Assembly (NCBI RefSeq): GCF_003957515.1
Contig: NZ_RQXW01000002.1
Coordinates: 1-64,000 of the forward strand
Direction: 5' to 3'
Source of the DNA: Amphritea opalescens
GTDB taxonomy: Bacteria; Pseudomonadota; Gammaproteobacteria; Pseudomonadales; Balneatricaceae
DNA: 64,000 nt
How positions within the stretch are numbered: the first letter of the stretch is position 1; each line of letters begins with the position of its first letter. Both the position numbers and the translations under genes were made by a program. The notes under the pieces are model-generated. The model saw only the letters and a list, made by a program, of their open reading frames with translations. It did not search any database and had not been told where the DNA came from. Positions 40,491 to 50,026 of this stretch are shown piece after piece.

Positions 40491-41720
40491 TCAGTATGCC
40501 GGCAGAATGAGTTGGTAGCGCTCGGGACCGGTGAGAAATTGACGGATTGTTTCCCTGACCGCCTTGTCGTCGGCTTGATTGAGTTTCGCTTCGACATTAT
40601 TTAGGTAGTCTAAGGGTAGTTGATAAAACGCAATGGTATCGAGCATCGCCAATTGGGCGCTTCTCTGTTCCATCTGCGTTTTGTAGTTATTCACTAGCCT
40701 CTCTCGGGTTTCATTGATAAGTCGGTCATCGAGTTGTGCCAGTAGCGACTTCATCAGCGGTGAGAGGTCGGTATCAGCGTTGATATTGGTGCCCTGCTGA
40801 ATCATAGCGAGATAACCCTGCTTGTCCAGCGATTTCCAGATGAGACGGGCTTTGAACTCTGACTGTTGTTCTAACAGTTGTTGTAGCGTGCTCACCGCTA
40901 ATCGCTCGGTAGCAAAGTGAGGTTGTTGGCGGCCGGGCAACACGAGGCCGGTTAGCAGGTAGGTTTGGTTGCCCTGCGGTGGTAGGCGCTGGTGGGTTGG
41001 CGCAATCGCCATTAACGGATTGATTTGTGTGTTGCTGGAAGCATGAAATACTGTGCTGAGTTGTTGTGCCAGAGCTTTGGTATTGGGCCCCAGGAGCGTG
41101 AGGGTCATGGCGCTGGGCGTAATGCTGTGGCGATAAACATCGGCAAAACGCTGCAGGGGGTGGATGGTCGTCGATCCATTGATCTGGTTGCCGAATTCGC
41201 TGAGTAGCCGGTTTTCGGGATCTTTGAGGTTTAAATATTGCTCGGCTTCGAGTCGCGTCCAGCGTTGTTCGAGCTCAGCGCTTGGCCGGTAGCGCAGCTG
41301 TTGTAAAAGTTGCTCGACTAATACCTGTATCTTATCGGTTTGATCGGCGGACACTGCCGGTATAGTTAATGATATCTTGATCTTATCGGGGGATATGCCG
41401 ACGCGGAGTGTGGCCTTCAGCGCACTAAACGACGGTAATGAGGTTAAGTCGATTAATTGTTGTTTAACGTGTTGTTCTAATAGCTTTTGTAACAATTGCT
41501 GATCACTATTAATGGCTGCGCCGGTACGGAACAAAAAATTGAGCTGCAGATCAGAATCGTCCTCGTTGACAAAATAGAGAGGCAAGTCCGCCTGTTGCTT
41601 GATGTCGATATAGGTCGAACGATTATGGCCAGCGGTCAGTAACACAATGGCAATGGCGACGATCCAGACGATAATCTTCAGGTAGGTACGGTTGAATAGC
41701 GGCGGTTTGGCTTCTGACAT
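40491..41720 (-). CDS. Membrane-anchored M16-like protein without the zinc motif
   Basis: A 409-residue protein with one N-terminal membrane segment (about 11-28) followed by an insulinase-type fold, seen in LNFLFRTGAAINSDQ near 58 and LQRFADVYRHSITPSAMTL near 197. The HxxEH zinc motif of active M16 peptidases is absent. In pseudomonads two M16 genes sit between rsmD and ftsY. Here only this one is present, corresponding to the non-catalytic partner. It is divergent from ftsY. Confidence 0.75.
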   Translation of the reverse strand: MSEAKPPLFNRTYLKIIVWIVAIAIVLLTAGHNRSTYIDIKQQADLPLYFVNEDDSDLQLNFLFRTGAAINSDQQLLQKLLEQHVKQQLIDLTSLPSFSALKATLRVGISPDKIKISLTIPAVSADQTDKIQVLVEQLLQQLRYRPSAELEQRWTRLEAEQYLNLKDPENRLLSEFGNQINGSTTIHPLQRFADVYRHSITPSAMTLTLLGPNTKALAQQLSTVFHASSNTQINPLMAIAPTHQRLPPQGNQTYLLTGLVLPGRQQPHFATERLAVSTLQQLLEQQSEFKARLIWKSLDKQGYLAMIQQGTNINADTDLSPLMKSLLAQLDDRLINETRERLVNNYKTQMEQRSAQLAMLDTIAFYQLPLDYLNNVEAKLNQADDKAVRETIRQFLTGPERYQLILPAY

Positions 41721-41825
41721 CGATGCGTCCTGATCATTTTATGGCCTGTTTCCAGTGCCCTAGCTGGGCTTTACTATGGTAAGATATTCGGCCTCAAAGA
41801 AACATACAGGACGACTCGCGGATGG

Positions 41826-41848
41826 AACAGGGATTACCCTGTTTTTTT
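41826..41848 (+). terminator. Terminator-like hairpin in the ftsY leader
   Basis: Stem AACAGGG/CCCTGTT, ATTA loop, then T7. It points rightward yet no rightward gene lies upstream, and it ends 36 bp before the ftsY start. It is therefore either an attenuator in the ftsY leader or insulation of ftsY from stray transcription. Confidence 0.6.
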
Positions 41849-41884
41849 GCACTTTCAGCGCCTGGCATCGGACAGTAAACAAGC

Positions 41885-43273
41885 ATGTTTAAGAAGCTTA
41901 AATCAATTTTCAAGTCTGAGAAAAATGATACTCAGAAAGGTTCAGCCGAGGCAGTCGAACTGCCAGCTGAACAGGCGGAAGCGGTTGTCGAACAGGATGA
42001 GATCTCCGTCGCACAGGTTGAGCCAGCAGCGATAGAAACCCCTGTTGAAGACGTTATATCGGCTGACGAGACAGCGGTCGAAGAAGCCCTAACGGTGGAC
42101 GCAGCGGTCGAGATCGAAAAGCCAGAACCGGTGATAGCAGAGGCTCTTGCGGAACCAGTCCTTCCGGTTGCCGAGGAGCAACCCGTTGCTGATGAAGTGA
42201 TAACGCCGAGTGCGGATAACGAATCGCCAGCCGAAACGCTCAGTGCCACAGCTCCTGAAGAAATGCCCGTCGATGAACCGGTAGATGTCGCTGAGCCTGC
42301 GGTTTCGGTCGAACCTGAAGAGGCAGCGGCAACCGCTGCTGTTGAGACTAAACAGAAGCCCGGCTTTTTTGGCCGCATTAAAGCAGGCTTGAGCCGCACC
42401 AAAGGCAATCTAACTGAAGGTTTGGGTAATCTGTTTCTCGGTGCTAAAGAGATCGATGATGATCTATTTGAAGAGATCGAGACCCAACTGTTGCTGGCGG
42501 ATGTCGGGGTTGAGGCAACGACAGAGATCATCGATAAGCTAACCGCCCGCGTGAGTCGTAAACAATTGGCCAATGCCGATGCGCTCTATACTGCGTTAAA
42601 AGAAGAACTGGCGGGACTGTTGGATCAGGTAGAACAACCGATCGACTTCAGCCAGAGTAAAGGGCCATTTGTGCTGCTGATGGTGGGGGTTAATGGTGTG
42701 GGTAAAACCACCACTATCGGTAAGCTGGCGAAGAAATATCAGGCGGAAGGCCGGTCCGTGATGTTAGCGGCAGGTGATACCTTCCGTGCCGCGGCTGTCG
42801 AGCAACTGCAAGTTTGGGGTGATCGCAACAATGTGCCCGTGGTGGCTCAACATACCGGGGCGGACTCCGCTTCGGTTATCTATGATGCGCTGCAATCGGC
42901 GCAAGCTAAGAATATCGACGTGTTGATTGCCGATACCGCAGGGCGTTTACAGAATAAAGATCATCTTATGCAGGAACTTGAAAAAGTTGTGCGGGTGATG
43001 AAAAAGTTAGACCCCGATGCGCCCCATGAAGTGATGCTAGTGCTGGATGCGGGCACCGGTCAAAACGCCATGAGCCAAGCGAAGCTGTTTAAAGAGGCGG
43101 TGGGCGTCAGCGGTATTAGCTTGACGAAACTAGACGGTACCGCAAAAGGCGGTATTATCTTTGCCATCGCTAAACAGTTGGATCTGCCGATTCGTTATAT
43201 TGGTGTCGGCGAGCAGGTTGATGATCTGCGGCCTTTTAAAGCGAAAGAATTTGTGTCGGCCCTGTTTGATTAG
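41885..43273 (+). CDS. ftsY: Signal recognition particle receptor FtsY
   Basis: A 462-residue GTPase that docks SRP-ribosome complexes at the membrane. A long acidic A-domain (about 20-155, rich in Glu, Ala and Val) precedes the NG domain. The G1 motif is GVNGVGKTTT near 272, followed by DTAGR near 355, TKLDGTAKGG near 415 and the closing GEQVDDLRPF. The acidic domain is longer than average but of ordinary type. It heads the ftsY-ftsE-ftsX-rpoH row. Confidence 0.96.
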   Translation: MFKKLKSIFKSEKNDTQKGSAEAVELPAEQAEAVVEQDEISVAQVEPAAIETPVEDVISADETAVEEALTVDAAVEIEKPEPVIAEALAEPVLPVAEEQPVADEVITPSADNESPAETLSATAPEEMPVDEPVDVAEPAVSVEPEEAAATAAVETKQKPGFFGRIKAGLSRTKGNLTEGLGNLFLGAKEIDDDLFEEIETQLLLADVGVEATTEIIDKLTARVSRKQLANADALYTALKEELAGLLDQVEQPIDFSQSKGPFVLLMVGVNGVGKTTTIGKLAKKYQAEGRSVMLAAGDTFRAAAVEQLQVWGDRNNVPVVAQHTGADSASVIYDALQSAQAKNIDVLIADTAGRLQNKDHLMQELEKVVRVMKKLDPDAPHEVMLVLDAGTGQNAMSQAKLFKEAVGVSGISLTKLDGTAKGGIIFAIAKQLDLPIRYIGVGEQVDDLRPFKAKEFVSALFD

Positions 43274-43316
43274 CCGGTTTTTAGCAACGACCTAACATCA
43301 TGTATCGAATATACGA

Positions 43317-43979
43317 ATGATCAGTTTCGACAACGTCACCAAGCGCTACCCCAATGGCTATGATGCACTGAGTCAGGTTAATTTTAGCCTTGCCAGTGGT
43401 GAGATGGCCTTTTTGACTGGTCACTCCGGTGCGGGTAAAAGTACGCTACTCAAGCTGTTGATGCTGATGGAACGGCCTTCTAATGGCCGCGTATTGATGG
43501 GCAATCAGGATTTAGCCACCTTAAGTAATCGGCAGATTCCCTATCATCGCCGTCGCGTGGGCGTGGTGTTTCAGAATCATCAGTTACTGTTCGATCGATC
43601 CGTGTTTGAAAATATTGTCTTGCCGTTGCGGATTTGTGGCTTTGACCCCGCCGATGCCACGCGTCGAGCGCGGGCGGCACTGGATAAGGTTGGTCTGTTA
43701 GATAAAGAGAAACTTAATCCGGTGGTTTTGTCGGGTGGTGAACAACAGCGGGTGGGTATTGCCCGCGCGATTGTGCATAAACCGCAAGTATTGTTGGCCG
43801 ATGAGCCGACCGGCAACCTAGACCCGAAACTCTCTGAAGAGGTGATGCGGTTGTTTCAGCAGTTTAACCAAGTAGGCACCACGGTATTGATTGCCAGCCA
43901 TGATTTGGGCTTGATTGCGCGGATGCCTCACCGGGTGATCACCCTCAACCGGGGTAGGTTGGTGGCCGATGGAAAATAA
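43317..43979 (+). CDS. ftsE: Cell division ATP-binding protein FtsE
   Basis: A 220-residue ABC ATPase working with FtsX to regulate septal peptidoglycan hydrolysis. Walker [10 protein letters not shown] is near 36, the signature [14 protein letters not shown] near 138 and Walker [13 protein letters not shown] near 160. It starts 43 bp after ftsY and overlaps ftsX by 11 bp. Confidence 0.96.
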   Translation: MISFDNVTKRYPNGYDALSQVNFSLASGEMAFLTGHSGAGKSTLLKLLMLMERPSNGRVLMGNQDLATLSNRQIPYHRRRVGVVFQNHQLLFDRSVFENIVLPLRICGFDPADATRRARAALDKVGLLDKEKLNPVVLSGGEQQRVGIARAIVHKPQVLLADEPTGNLDPKLSEEVMRLFQQFNQVGTTVLIASHDLGLIARMPHRVITLNRGRLVADGK

Positions 43980-44988
43980 TCAACGTCGCAAAGGGGCTGT
44001 ACGGGTTGAGCCAAACCCGAAACGGGATGCGAAGATTCATCGCGGCGCAGAACACCATCGACTGAAAATGTCGGATAAAGGGCGTAGCTACCTACGGCAT
44101 AACCTTGAGGTTGCTAAGCAATCCTACTTTTCGCTGTTGGCGCAGCCCCTAACGACCTTTATGACATTGGCGGTGCTGGCCATCGCGTTAGCACTGCCGG
44201 GTGCGCTCTATACGGGGCTGAAAAACCTGCAGCAGTTAGGCGATGGCTGGCAGGGTGATCCTCGAGTTGCTCTGTATCTCAAAATGACAGCCTCCGATGA
44301 AGATGCAGAGACGCTCAGTCGTGAATTGCTATTGCGGGATGATGTCGCCGGTACCGAATTGATTACGGCCCAGCAGGGGATGCTTGAGTTTCAGGCGATG
44401 TCTGGCTTTGGCGATGTCTTCAGCTTTCTGGATAGTAATCCGCTACCTGCCGTGGTGATGGTAATGCCGCGGAACCTGTCGGTGACGGAGGTGCCGCTAC
44501 TGCAGGCAAAATTACAGGCGTTACCCCAGGTGGACGAAGCGGTGGTCGATATGGAGTGGGTACAGCGCTTGGCTGGGTTTGTGCTCTTGGCCGAGCGGAT
44601 GGTTTGGGTGCTGACGGCACTGTTTATCACAGCGGTACTGCTGGTTGTGGGTAATACGATCCGCTTATCCATTGAAAGCCGGCGTGACGAAATCATTATT
44701 GCTAAGCTGGTGGGGGCGACCGATGCCTATGTGCGGCGTCCTTTCCTTTATGACGGTGTTTGGTTTGGGGTGGCTGGCGGCCTAGCGGCTTGGGTACTGA
44801 TTCAACTGAGTTTGTTGTTACTGAATAGCCCAGTTGAACACCTGGTGAGGCTGTATAATAGTCAGTTTGAACTGGCCGGTTTGGGCTTTGGTGAAACCAT
44901 TTTACTGCTGATCTTGAGTATCTTGCTGGGGTTAGCCGGTGCTTGGTTGGCCGTCGGGCGTCATCTTCGTGAGATTCAGCCACAATAG
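43969..44988 (+). CDS. ftsX: Cell division protein FtsX
   Basis: A 339-residue inner-membrane protein. A basic cytoplasmic N-terminus of about 60 residues leads to the first helix (about 62-84), then a periplasmic loop (about 85-205) and three further helices. The loop is the site that contacts hydrolase activators such as EnvC. The start is inside the ftsE coding region, indicating coupled translation. Members in other gammaproteobacteria have a similar N-terminal tail. Confidence 0.95.
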   Translation: MENNQRRKGAVRVEPNPKRDAKIHRGAEHHRLKMSDKGRSYLRHNLEVAKQSYFSLLAQPLTTFMTLAVLAIALALPGALYTGLKNLQQLGDGWQGDPRVALYLKMTASDEDAETLSRELLLRDDVAGTELITAQQGMLEFQAMSGFGDVFSFLDSNPLPAVVMVMPRNLSVTEVPLLQAKLQALPQVDEAVVDMEWVQRLAGFVLLAERMVWVLTALFITAVLLVVGNTIRLSIESRRDEIIIAKLVGATDAYVRRPFLYDGVWFGVAGGLAAWVLIQLSLLLLNSPVEHLVRLYNSQFELAGLGFGETILLLILSILLGLAGAWLAVGRHLREIQPQ

Positions 44989-45269
44989 GTGTTTGCGCCG
45001 ATTATTCTTTAAAATGAGTAAATTTTGCGCTGCATCAAACCTAAACGCAGGATTAAGTGTAAATATAGGTAAAGTGACTAAGGCGTTATGCTTGCCATCT
45101 GCTAGTCTTGTCGTTATCTTTGTTGGTCCGCTAGACGCCCATATGATTAAAGAGCCTGTAAGTGGGTGTGGTTAGTGGTTTTATATAGTTGGAACTAATC
45201 TGACTGAAGAGTGTCATAGCTGTAACTTATACTGATACTCTTTAAACGAATAAGTAATGAGGTTGAGAA

Positions 45270-46127
45270 ATGGGCAAGAGCCTACGGGTCATTGAAGTAT
45301 TATCTCCGGGTCAAAATCTGGAGGCATATATACGTCAGGTGACTGCGATTCCTGTTCTCACAGTAGAAGAGGAACGCGGACTGGCACAACGTCTGTATTT
45401 CGAGAACGATCTTGAAGCAGCGCGTCAGTTGGTATTATCTCACATGCGATTTGTCGTGCATGTTGCTAAGTCTTATTCCGGTTATGGTCTGTCTCAGGCT
45501 GACTTGATTCAGGAAGGTAACGTTGGCTTGATGAAAGCCGTGAAACGTTTCGATCCGACCATGGGCGTACGTCTAGTGTCTTTTGCCGTGCATTGGATTA
45601 AGGCGGAGATGCATGAATTTATTCTACGTAACTGGCGTATTGTTAAAGTTGCGACCACGAAAGCACAGCGTAAACTGTTCTTTAACCTGCGTAGCAAGAA
45701 GAAAAATCTTGGCTGGTTAACCAATGATGAAGTCACCGCGATGGCGGGTGATTTGGGTGTTGATGAGCATGTTGTCCGCGAGATGGAAGGTCGGATGAGC
45801 AGTGCCGATATGGCCTTCGATGCACCGGTGGGTGACGATGATGAACGGGCTTATCAATCGCCTGCTTATTTTCTGGAAGATCATAGTCAAGATCCTGCTA
45901 GCCAGGTGGAAGACTCTAACTGGGAGGCTGACTCTAATCAGCGTCTGAGCAAAGCGATGGAACAACTGGATGAGCGTAGCCGTGACATCCTGGTCCAGCG
46001 TTGGTTAGGTGAAGATAAAGCCACACTGCATGAGCTGGCAGCACGCTATGAAGTGTCAGCGGAACGGATTCGTCAGTTAGAAAAGAACGCGATGAAGAAA
46101 ATTAAGGTCTCGATGTTAGAAGCCTGA
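45270..46127 (+). CDS. rpoH: RNA polymerase heat-shock sigma factor RpoH
   Basis: A 285-residue sigma-32. Region 2 has [19 protein letters not shown] near 75, and the diagnostic RpoH box is [13 protein letters not shown] near 131. Region 4 holds [20 protein letters not shown] near 254. It follows ftsX with a 281-bp gap, which would hold its own promoters. TATACT at 45228-45233 is a possible -10. Thermosensor structure in the mRNA leader cannot be judged by eye. Confidence 0.97.
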   Translation: MGKSLRVIEVLSPGQNLEAYIRQVTAIPVLTVEEERGLAQRLYFENDLEAARQLVLSHMRFVVHVAKSYSGYGLSQADLIQEGNVGLMKAVKRFDPTMGVRLVSFAVHWIKAEMHEFILRNWRIVKVATTKAQRKLFFNLRSKKKNLGWLTNDEVTAMAGDLGVDEHVVREMEGRMSSADMAFDAPVGDDDERAYQSPAYFLEDHSQDPASQVEDSNWEADSNQRLSKAMEQLDERSRDILVQRWLGEDKATLHELAARYEVSAERIRQLEKNAMKKIKVSMLEA

Positions 46128-46153
46128 ACATTCAGTCTTCTACGATGCGAGTA

Positions 46154-46187
46154 AAAAAAGCCGCCCTCCCTTGAGTGCGGCTTTTTT
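46154..46187 (+). terminator. Terminator after rpoH
   Basis: Stem AAAAAAGCCGC/GCGGCTTTTTT with a 12-nt loop, 26 bp beyond the rpoH stop. The T-tract continues past the stem. Confidence 0.92.
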
Positions 46188-46248
46188 ATTGCTTATCGCG
46201 ACCGCTTAGCTTTGTTAGAATAGCTACCCTTATCTCCCGGAACTCTTT

Positions 46249-46629
46249 ATGTCTGCTCGATTTGTTATTTTTTGCACCGCGCTGAGTGGTTTTATCACCG
46301 TAGGCTTGGGTGCCTTTGCTTCACACATGCTGCGTACGCAATTGAGTGAGCGGCTATACGATGTGCTACAGACCGGTATTCAATATCAGATGTTTCATAC
46401 GTTAGCGTTATTCGGTGTGGGCATACTGATGCTGCGTCAGCCCGATCGGGGTTGGAATCAGACAGCGATATTGTTTATCACGGGGATGGTTTTTTTCAGC
46501 GGCAGTCTCTATATGCTGGCGCTCAGTGGTCAGCATTGGTTAGGAGCGATAACCCCTGTGGGTGGCGTGTTGTTCCTAGCGGGCTGGTTAAATCTTGGCC
46601 GGGTTGCATTTCGGCAGTTAAGTGAATAG
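46249..46629 (+). CDS. DUF423 family membrane protein
   Basis: A 126-residue inner-membrane protein with four predicted helices. The family opening is [17 protein letters not shown] near residues 10-26, and [14 protein letters not shown] near 45 is equally typical. Function is unknown (YgdD group). It lies 16 bp before thiS on the same strand, a neighbour arrangement seen in pseudomonads. Confidence 0.88.
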   Translation: MSARFVIFCTALSGFITVGLGAFASHMLRTQLSERLYDVLQTGIQYQMFHTLALFGVGILMLRQPDRGWNQTAILFITGMVFFSGSLYMLALSGQHWLGAITPVGGVLFLAGWLNLGRVAFRQLSE

Positions 46630-46645
46630 ACGTGGAACAAGCTCA

Positions 46646-46846
46646 ATGTTGATACAGGTGAATGGTGACAGTCTAGACGTTCAAGAAGGCGCTTCGGTAG
46701 CGGACCTGATTGAGCAGCTAGGATTAGGGGAGCGTCGTGTAGCCGTCGAGCTAAATCTGGAGATCGTACCCCGTAGCCGCCATGCTAACACTAAGCTTAG
46801 CGAAGGCGACCGGGTTGAAGTAGTACATGCGATAGGTGGCGGTTGA
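46646..46846 (+). CDS. thiS: Sulfur carrier protein ThiS
   Basis: The ATG at 46646 gives 66 residues, the usual ThiS size; eight extra codons upstream are not needed. The ubiquitin-like sequence ends in [13 protein letters not shown], whose terminal diglycine becomes the thiocarboxylate that gives sulfur to the thiazole of thiamine. It precedes thiG by 60 bp. Confidence 0.93.
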   Translation: MLIQVNGDSLDVQEGASVADLIEQLGLGERRVAVELNLEIVPRSRHANTKLSEGDRVEVVHAIGGG

Positions 46847-46906
46847 AGAGTCGCAACCGGATACATGCTTTAGAGAATATGACAGAATCTAATTGGGTAG
46901 AACACA

Positions 46907-47704
46907 ATGTCTGAACAACAGAATGATCCATTGATTATTGCAGGCCGTAGCTTTCAGTCACGGCTTTTGATTGGTACTGGTAAATATCGCGATCTGGAAG
47001 AAACCCGTTTGGCGATCGAAGCCAGTGGCGCAGAAATTGTCACGGTAGCGGTGCGACGTACGAATCTTGGTCAAAATCCGGATGAACCTAATCTTTTAGA
47101 TGTTATCTCTCCCGATAAGTACACTATTCTGCCGAATACTGCGGGTTGTTTTAATGCGGAAGACGCTATTCGCACCTGTATGCTGGCCCGTGAATTGATG
47201 GATGGTCACGACTTGGTGAAGCTGGAAGTATTGGGCGACCAGAAAACACTGTATCCAAATGTGGTCGAAACCATTAAAGCCGCCGATGTCTTGGTGCGGG
47301 ATGGTTTTAAAGTGATGGTTTATACCAGCGATGATCCAATCGTTGCCAAAGAGTTAGAATCGCTCGGTTGTGTGTCGATTATGCCGTTGGGCTCGATGAT
47401 CGGTTCTGGATTGGGGATTCTCAACCCTCACAATATCAATGTGATTATGGAAGATTGCAAAGTGCCGGTGTTAGTGGATGCCGGTGTCGGTACCGCTTCT
47501 GAAGCGGCCTTTGCCATGGAGATGGGCTGTGAAGCGGTATTGATGAACTCGGCGATTGCCGGTGCCCGCAATCCTATGCTGATGGCCTCTGCGATGCGTA
47601 AGGCGATTGAAGCCGGTCGTGAAGCGTATTTAGCTGGGCGGATGCCGCGGAAGAAATACGCCAGCGCCTCTTCGCCAATGGAAGGCACCATCGTATCTAA
47701 ATAA
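46907..47704 (+). CDS. thiG: Thiazole synthase ThiG
   Basis: A 265-residue TIM-barrel enzyme that forms the thiazole phosphate of thiamine from DXP, the ThiS thiocarboxylate and dehydroglycine. The Schiff-base lysine is in VKLEVLGD near 104. The phosphate loops [11 protein letters not shown] near 162 and [11 protein letters not shown] near 189 are complete. It follows thiS and ends before a perfect terminator. Confidence 0.97.
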   Translation: MSEQQNDPLIIAGRSFQSRLLIGTGKYRDLEETRLAIEASGAEIVTVAVRRTNLGQNPDEPNLLDVISPDKYTILPNTAGCFNAEDAIRTCMLARELMDGHDLVKLEVLGDQKTLYPNVVETIKAADVLVRDGFKVMVYTSDDPIVAKELESLGCVSIMPLGSMIGSGLGILNPHNINVIMEDCKVPVLVDAGVGTASEAAFAMEMGCEAVLMNSAIAGARNPMLMASAMRKAIEAGREAYLAGRMPRKKYASASSPMEGTIVSK

Positions 47705-47787
47705 TAATGCCTAACCTGCGTTATTAACCTATTGATTTATATGTAAAGGTGGCCCGTTAGGCTGTCTGATTAAACCAACGATTGTAG

Positions 47788-47820
47788 CAGCCTGATCCAC
47801 CGATCAGGCTGTTTTGTTTT
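47788..47820 (+). terminator. Terminator after thiG
   Basis: Perfect 10-bp stem CAGCCTGATC/GATCAGGCTG, CACC loop, T-rich tail. It ends only 18 bp before trmB, so trmB has its own promoter or depends on read-through. Confidence 0.9.
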
Positions 47821-47837
47821 ACTAAGAGTCCAGATTG

Positions 47838-48569
47838 ATGTCAGAAGATAAAAAACCTGAACAGCAGACCTCAGAAGCCACTGAGGAAAAGTATATGCGT
47901 ACCGTTAAAAGCTTCGTGTTGCGCGCTGGCCGGATGACGGAAGGCCAGCAGAAAGCAATGGAGACCGTATGGCCCGAAATGGGGCTGACGCTGGATCGGG
48001 GGATGCTCAATCTGGCAGAGGTGTTTGGTCGCGAGGCGCCGGTGGTGCTGGAGATCGGCTTTGGTATGGGGGATTCGCTGATTGAGATGGCGAAGCATCA
48101 GCCAGAGAAAAACTATATCGGTATCGAAGTGCATCGTCCTGGTGTGGGTCGCTTGCTGAGCAATATTGAGAAGGAAGGCCTGACGAATATCCGTGTCTTC
48201 TGTGATGATGCGATTGAAGTGTTGGCCCAATGTATACCCGATGAAAGCCTGAGTACACTGCAGCTGTTTTTCCCCGATCCTTGGCATAAGAAAAAACACC
48301 ATAAACGTCGTATCGTCCAGCTATCCTTAGCCGAAACATTGCGTAAAAAGTTGAAGGTAGGCGGTCAGTTTCATATGGCTACCGATTGGGAAAATTACGC
48401 TGAGCATATGATGGAGATCATGAGTGCGGCGCCGGGCTACCGTAATGTAGCGGGTGATCAGGCTTATTCACCGCAGCCCGAGTGGCGTCCAGTGACTAAG
48501 TTCCAGAAGCGTGGCGAGCGTCTTGGCCATGGAGTGTGGGATCTTATGTTTGAGCGAACCGCCGATTAA
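47838..48569 (+). CDS. trmB: tRNA (guanine46-N7)-methyltransferase TrmB
   Basis: The ATG at 47838 gives 243 residues. The SAM-binding [14 protein letters not shown] segment is near 69, and the signature [15 protein letters not shown] is near 150. It makes m7G46 in tRNA. The first 25 residues are acidic and poorly conserved. The last housekeeping gene before the F420 region. Confidence 0.96.
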   Translation: MSEDKKPEQQTSEATEEKYMRTVKSFVLRAGRMTEGQQKAMETVWPEMGLTLDRGMLNLAEVFGREAPVVLEIGFGMGDSLIEMAKHQPEKNYIGIEVHRPGVGRLLSNIEKEGLTNIRVFCDDAIEVLAQCIPDESLSTLQLFFPDPWHKKKHHKRRIVQLSLAETLRKKLKVGGQFHMATDWENYAEHMMEIMSAAPGYRNVAGDQAYSPQPEWRPVTKFQKRGERLGHGVWDLMFERTAD

Positions 48570-48684
48570 GGCTAGCGGCCTTAAGGTTGGTAAAAAAGAG
48601 GGTTGCTGTGGTGTATTATCACGGCCTAAAAGGGTGTGTTTCAGTGTTAGGTTGAGACGCATCTTAGACTTTGTTTTTCTCATC

Positions 48685-48702
48685 CATGACCACATGGTAA
48701 AA
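48685..48702. promoter_or_regulatory. RutR-type operator before rutR
   Basis: CATGACC-ACAT-GGTAAAA, 43 bp before the rutR start. It has the same 7-4-7 layout as the operators upstream of cofH and the amidohydrolase gene, and resembles the E. coli RutR consensus TTGACCA-N2-TGGTCAA. It suggests autoregulation. Confidence 0.65.
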
Positions 48703-48745
48703 TAAGCGTTCAGTACTTCATTCTATTCCCGGATATCCCGCTACC

Positions 48746-49399
48746 ATGCCGAATTCATCGGAAGAAATTGTTATTAACAAACCGCGTCGTCGCTCTCGTA
48801 TTCGCGAAGCCCACGAGAATACAATTTTGCGTGCAGCAGAACAGTTGTTCTCGCAAAATGGCTATCATGGCACTGCGCTCGAAACGATTGCAGAAAAAGC
48901 TGGAATGTCGAAGCAAAATTTGATCTATTACTTCTCTTCTAAAGAGCTATTATACCAACGCGTGTTGCGAAATATCCTTGATATTTTGATCGAGAAGATG
49001 ACTTTGATGGATCAGTTAGGCGACTCTCCCAGAGAGATACTCACTAACTATATCAAGAGTAAAATTGAGATTTCGCGGCACTATCCGAACGCATCTAAAG
49101 TGTTTGCTATCGAAATTATTAATGGCGCTCCCTATCTGAAAAAATATCTTCAGACCCATCTGACACCGGCTTTAGATGATGATGTGAAGCTGGTTGAAAA
49201 ATGGATTGCGGAGGGTGTTATGGATAGAGTCGACCCCTACCATCTGTTTTTCATGATCTGGTCATCGACCCAGACCTATGCGGATTTCTCCTCCCAGGTA
49301 AGCCTCTCTCTTGGTAAAGAGAAGCTAGAGGATAATGATTTCGATCGCGCTACTGAGTTTTTGACACATCTCGTTATTAAAGGCTTAGGAATGAAGTAA
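48746..49399 (+). CDS. rutR: RutR-like TetR-family repressor
   Basis: A 217-residue TetR-family regulator. The helix-turn-helix is in GTALETIAEKAGMSKQNLIYYF (residues about 47-66, cited as landmarks), followed by SSKELLYQRVLRNILDI. The C-terminal domain shares with E. coli RutR the patterns SRHYPNASKVFAIEI, GAPYL and HLFFMIWSSTQTYADF, the last lying in the ligand pocket. RutR binds uracil or thymine and then leaves the DNA. An operator in front of this gene and four more in the cluster make it the probable regulator of the whole block to 64 kb. Confidence 0.85.
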   Translation: MPNSSEEIVINKPRRRSRIREAHENTILRAAEQLFSQNGYHGTALETIAEKAGMSKQNLIYYFSSKELLYQRVLRNILDILIEKMTLMDQLGDSPREILTNYIKSKIEISRHYPNASKVFAIEIINGAPYLKKYLQTHLTPALDDDVKLVEKWIAEGVMDRVDPYHLFFMIWSSTQTYADFSSQVSLSLGKEKLEDNDFDRATEFLTHLVIKGLGMK

Positions 49400-49440
49400 A
49401 TCTATCGATGATTACTTTGTACTAAGTTGTCTATTTAAAC

Positions 49441-49482
49441 AGCCAGATAAGCTTCTTCGCAGAATATTATCTGGCTTTTTTA
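49441..49482 (+). terminator. Terminator after rutR
   Basis: Perfect 10-bp stem AGCCAGATAA/TTATCTGGCT with a 16-nt loop running into T6. It separates rutR from the cof operon. Confidence 0.9.
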
Positions 49483-49706
49483 CGTCTCGATAATACCTCT
49501 AGTGGTGCTTGATGGCCGTGATGAAGACGCTGCTTATTGGGTTTTCCTCGCGACATATTTTATCAATAGTATTCTTTCGGCTATCTCTTTTCTCAGTAAA
49601 TCCGTCCGATTGGTTTTTATGATTAAGATATTAATTATATGTAAATCATTATTATTCAAATAGTTATGGTGTTTATTTGAGGGCTGTAATTACCTCGCAA
49701 TAAAAG

Positions 49707-49724
49707 CTTGACCGTATGGTAAAA
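49707..49724. promoter_or_regulatory. RutR-type operator 1 before cofH
   Basis: CTTGACC-GTAT-GGTAAAA. The left half supplies the TTGACC -35 hexamer of the cofH promoter, so occupancy would block RNA polymerase. Confidence 0.75.
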
Positions 49725-49737
49725 GTTAGTCTAGTAT
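49708..49737 (+). promoter_or_regulatory. Candidate cofH operon promoter
   Basis: TTGACC (49708-49713), an 18-bp spacer and TAGTAT (49732-49737). It is sandwiched between operator 1 and operator 2. The arrangement repeats before the amidohydrolase and permease genes. Confidence 0.55.
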
Positions 49738-49739
49738 TA

Positions 49740-49757
49740 TTTTACCGTTTGGTAAAA
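49740..49757. promoter_or_regulatory. RutR-type operator 2 before cofH
   Basis: TTTTACC-GTTT-GGTAAAA, a perfect 7-bp inverted repeat. It lies 33 bp centre-to-centre from operator 1, about three helical turns, so two dimers could bind the same face just over and after the -10. Confidence 0.8.
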
Positions 49758-49813
49758 GTTTGTGGATGCAAACCTCTACCGAGAATAAGAATAAATAAGA
49801 AGTGGTGATACTG

Positions 49814-50026
49814 ATGTCTATTCAGACCCTCTCAATTCAACAGCGGCTGATTTTTAAAACAGCCTTTTTGGTCATTAGCGTGGTTTTCGCTTCTGTCGTT
49901 TACATTGCTGTTTGTCTCCTTCGTTTCGCTATTCATTCTTTTCTCTGCAAGGTTGATTCAATGCTGAGTCGTGTTAATAACGTCAATCAGCGTCAGCACC
50001 CCACGTCTTTTCTTAGGTGTCATTGA
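49814..50026 (+). CDS. Possible small membrane ORF in the cofH leader
   Basis: An ATG at 49814 opens 70 codons with one strongly hydrophobic stretch (about residues 10-38) and a polar tail. The ribosome site is weak and I recognise no family. It lies between the operators and cofH and would be cotranscribed. It may be a leader peptide, a decayed gene or chance. Confidence 0.25.
   Translation: MSIQTLSIQQRLIFKTAFLVISVVFASVVYIAVCLLRFAIHSFLCKVDSMLSRVNNVNQRQHPTSFLRCH

Noticed and set aside
42000..42360. Horizontally acquired insert in ftsY because of biased composition
   Set aside because: Acidic low-complexity A-domains are normal for FtsY of gammaproteobacteria.
41932..42573. 213-codon Ser/Ala-rich minus-strand ORF
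   Set aside because: Shadow of the acidic Glu/Ala-rich domain of ftsY on the other strand.
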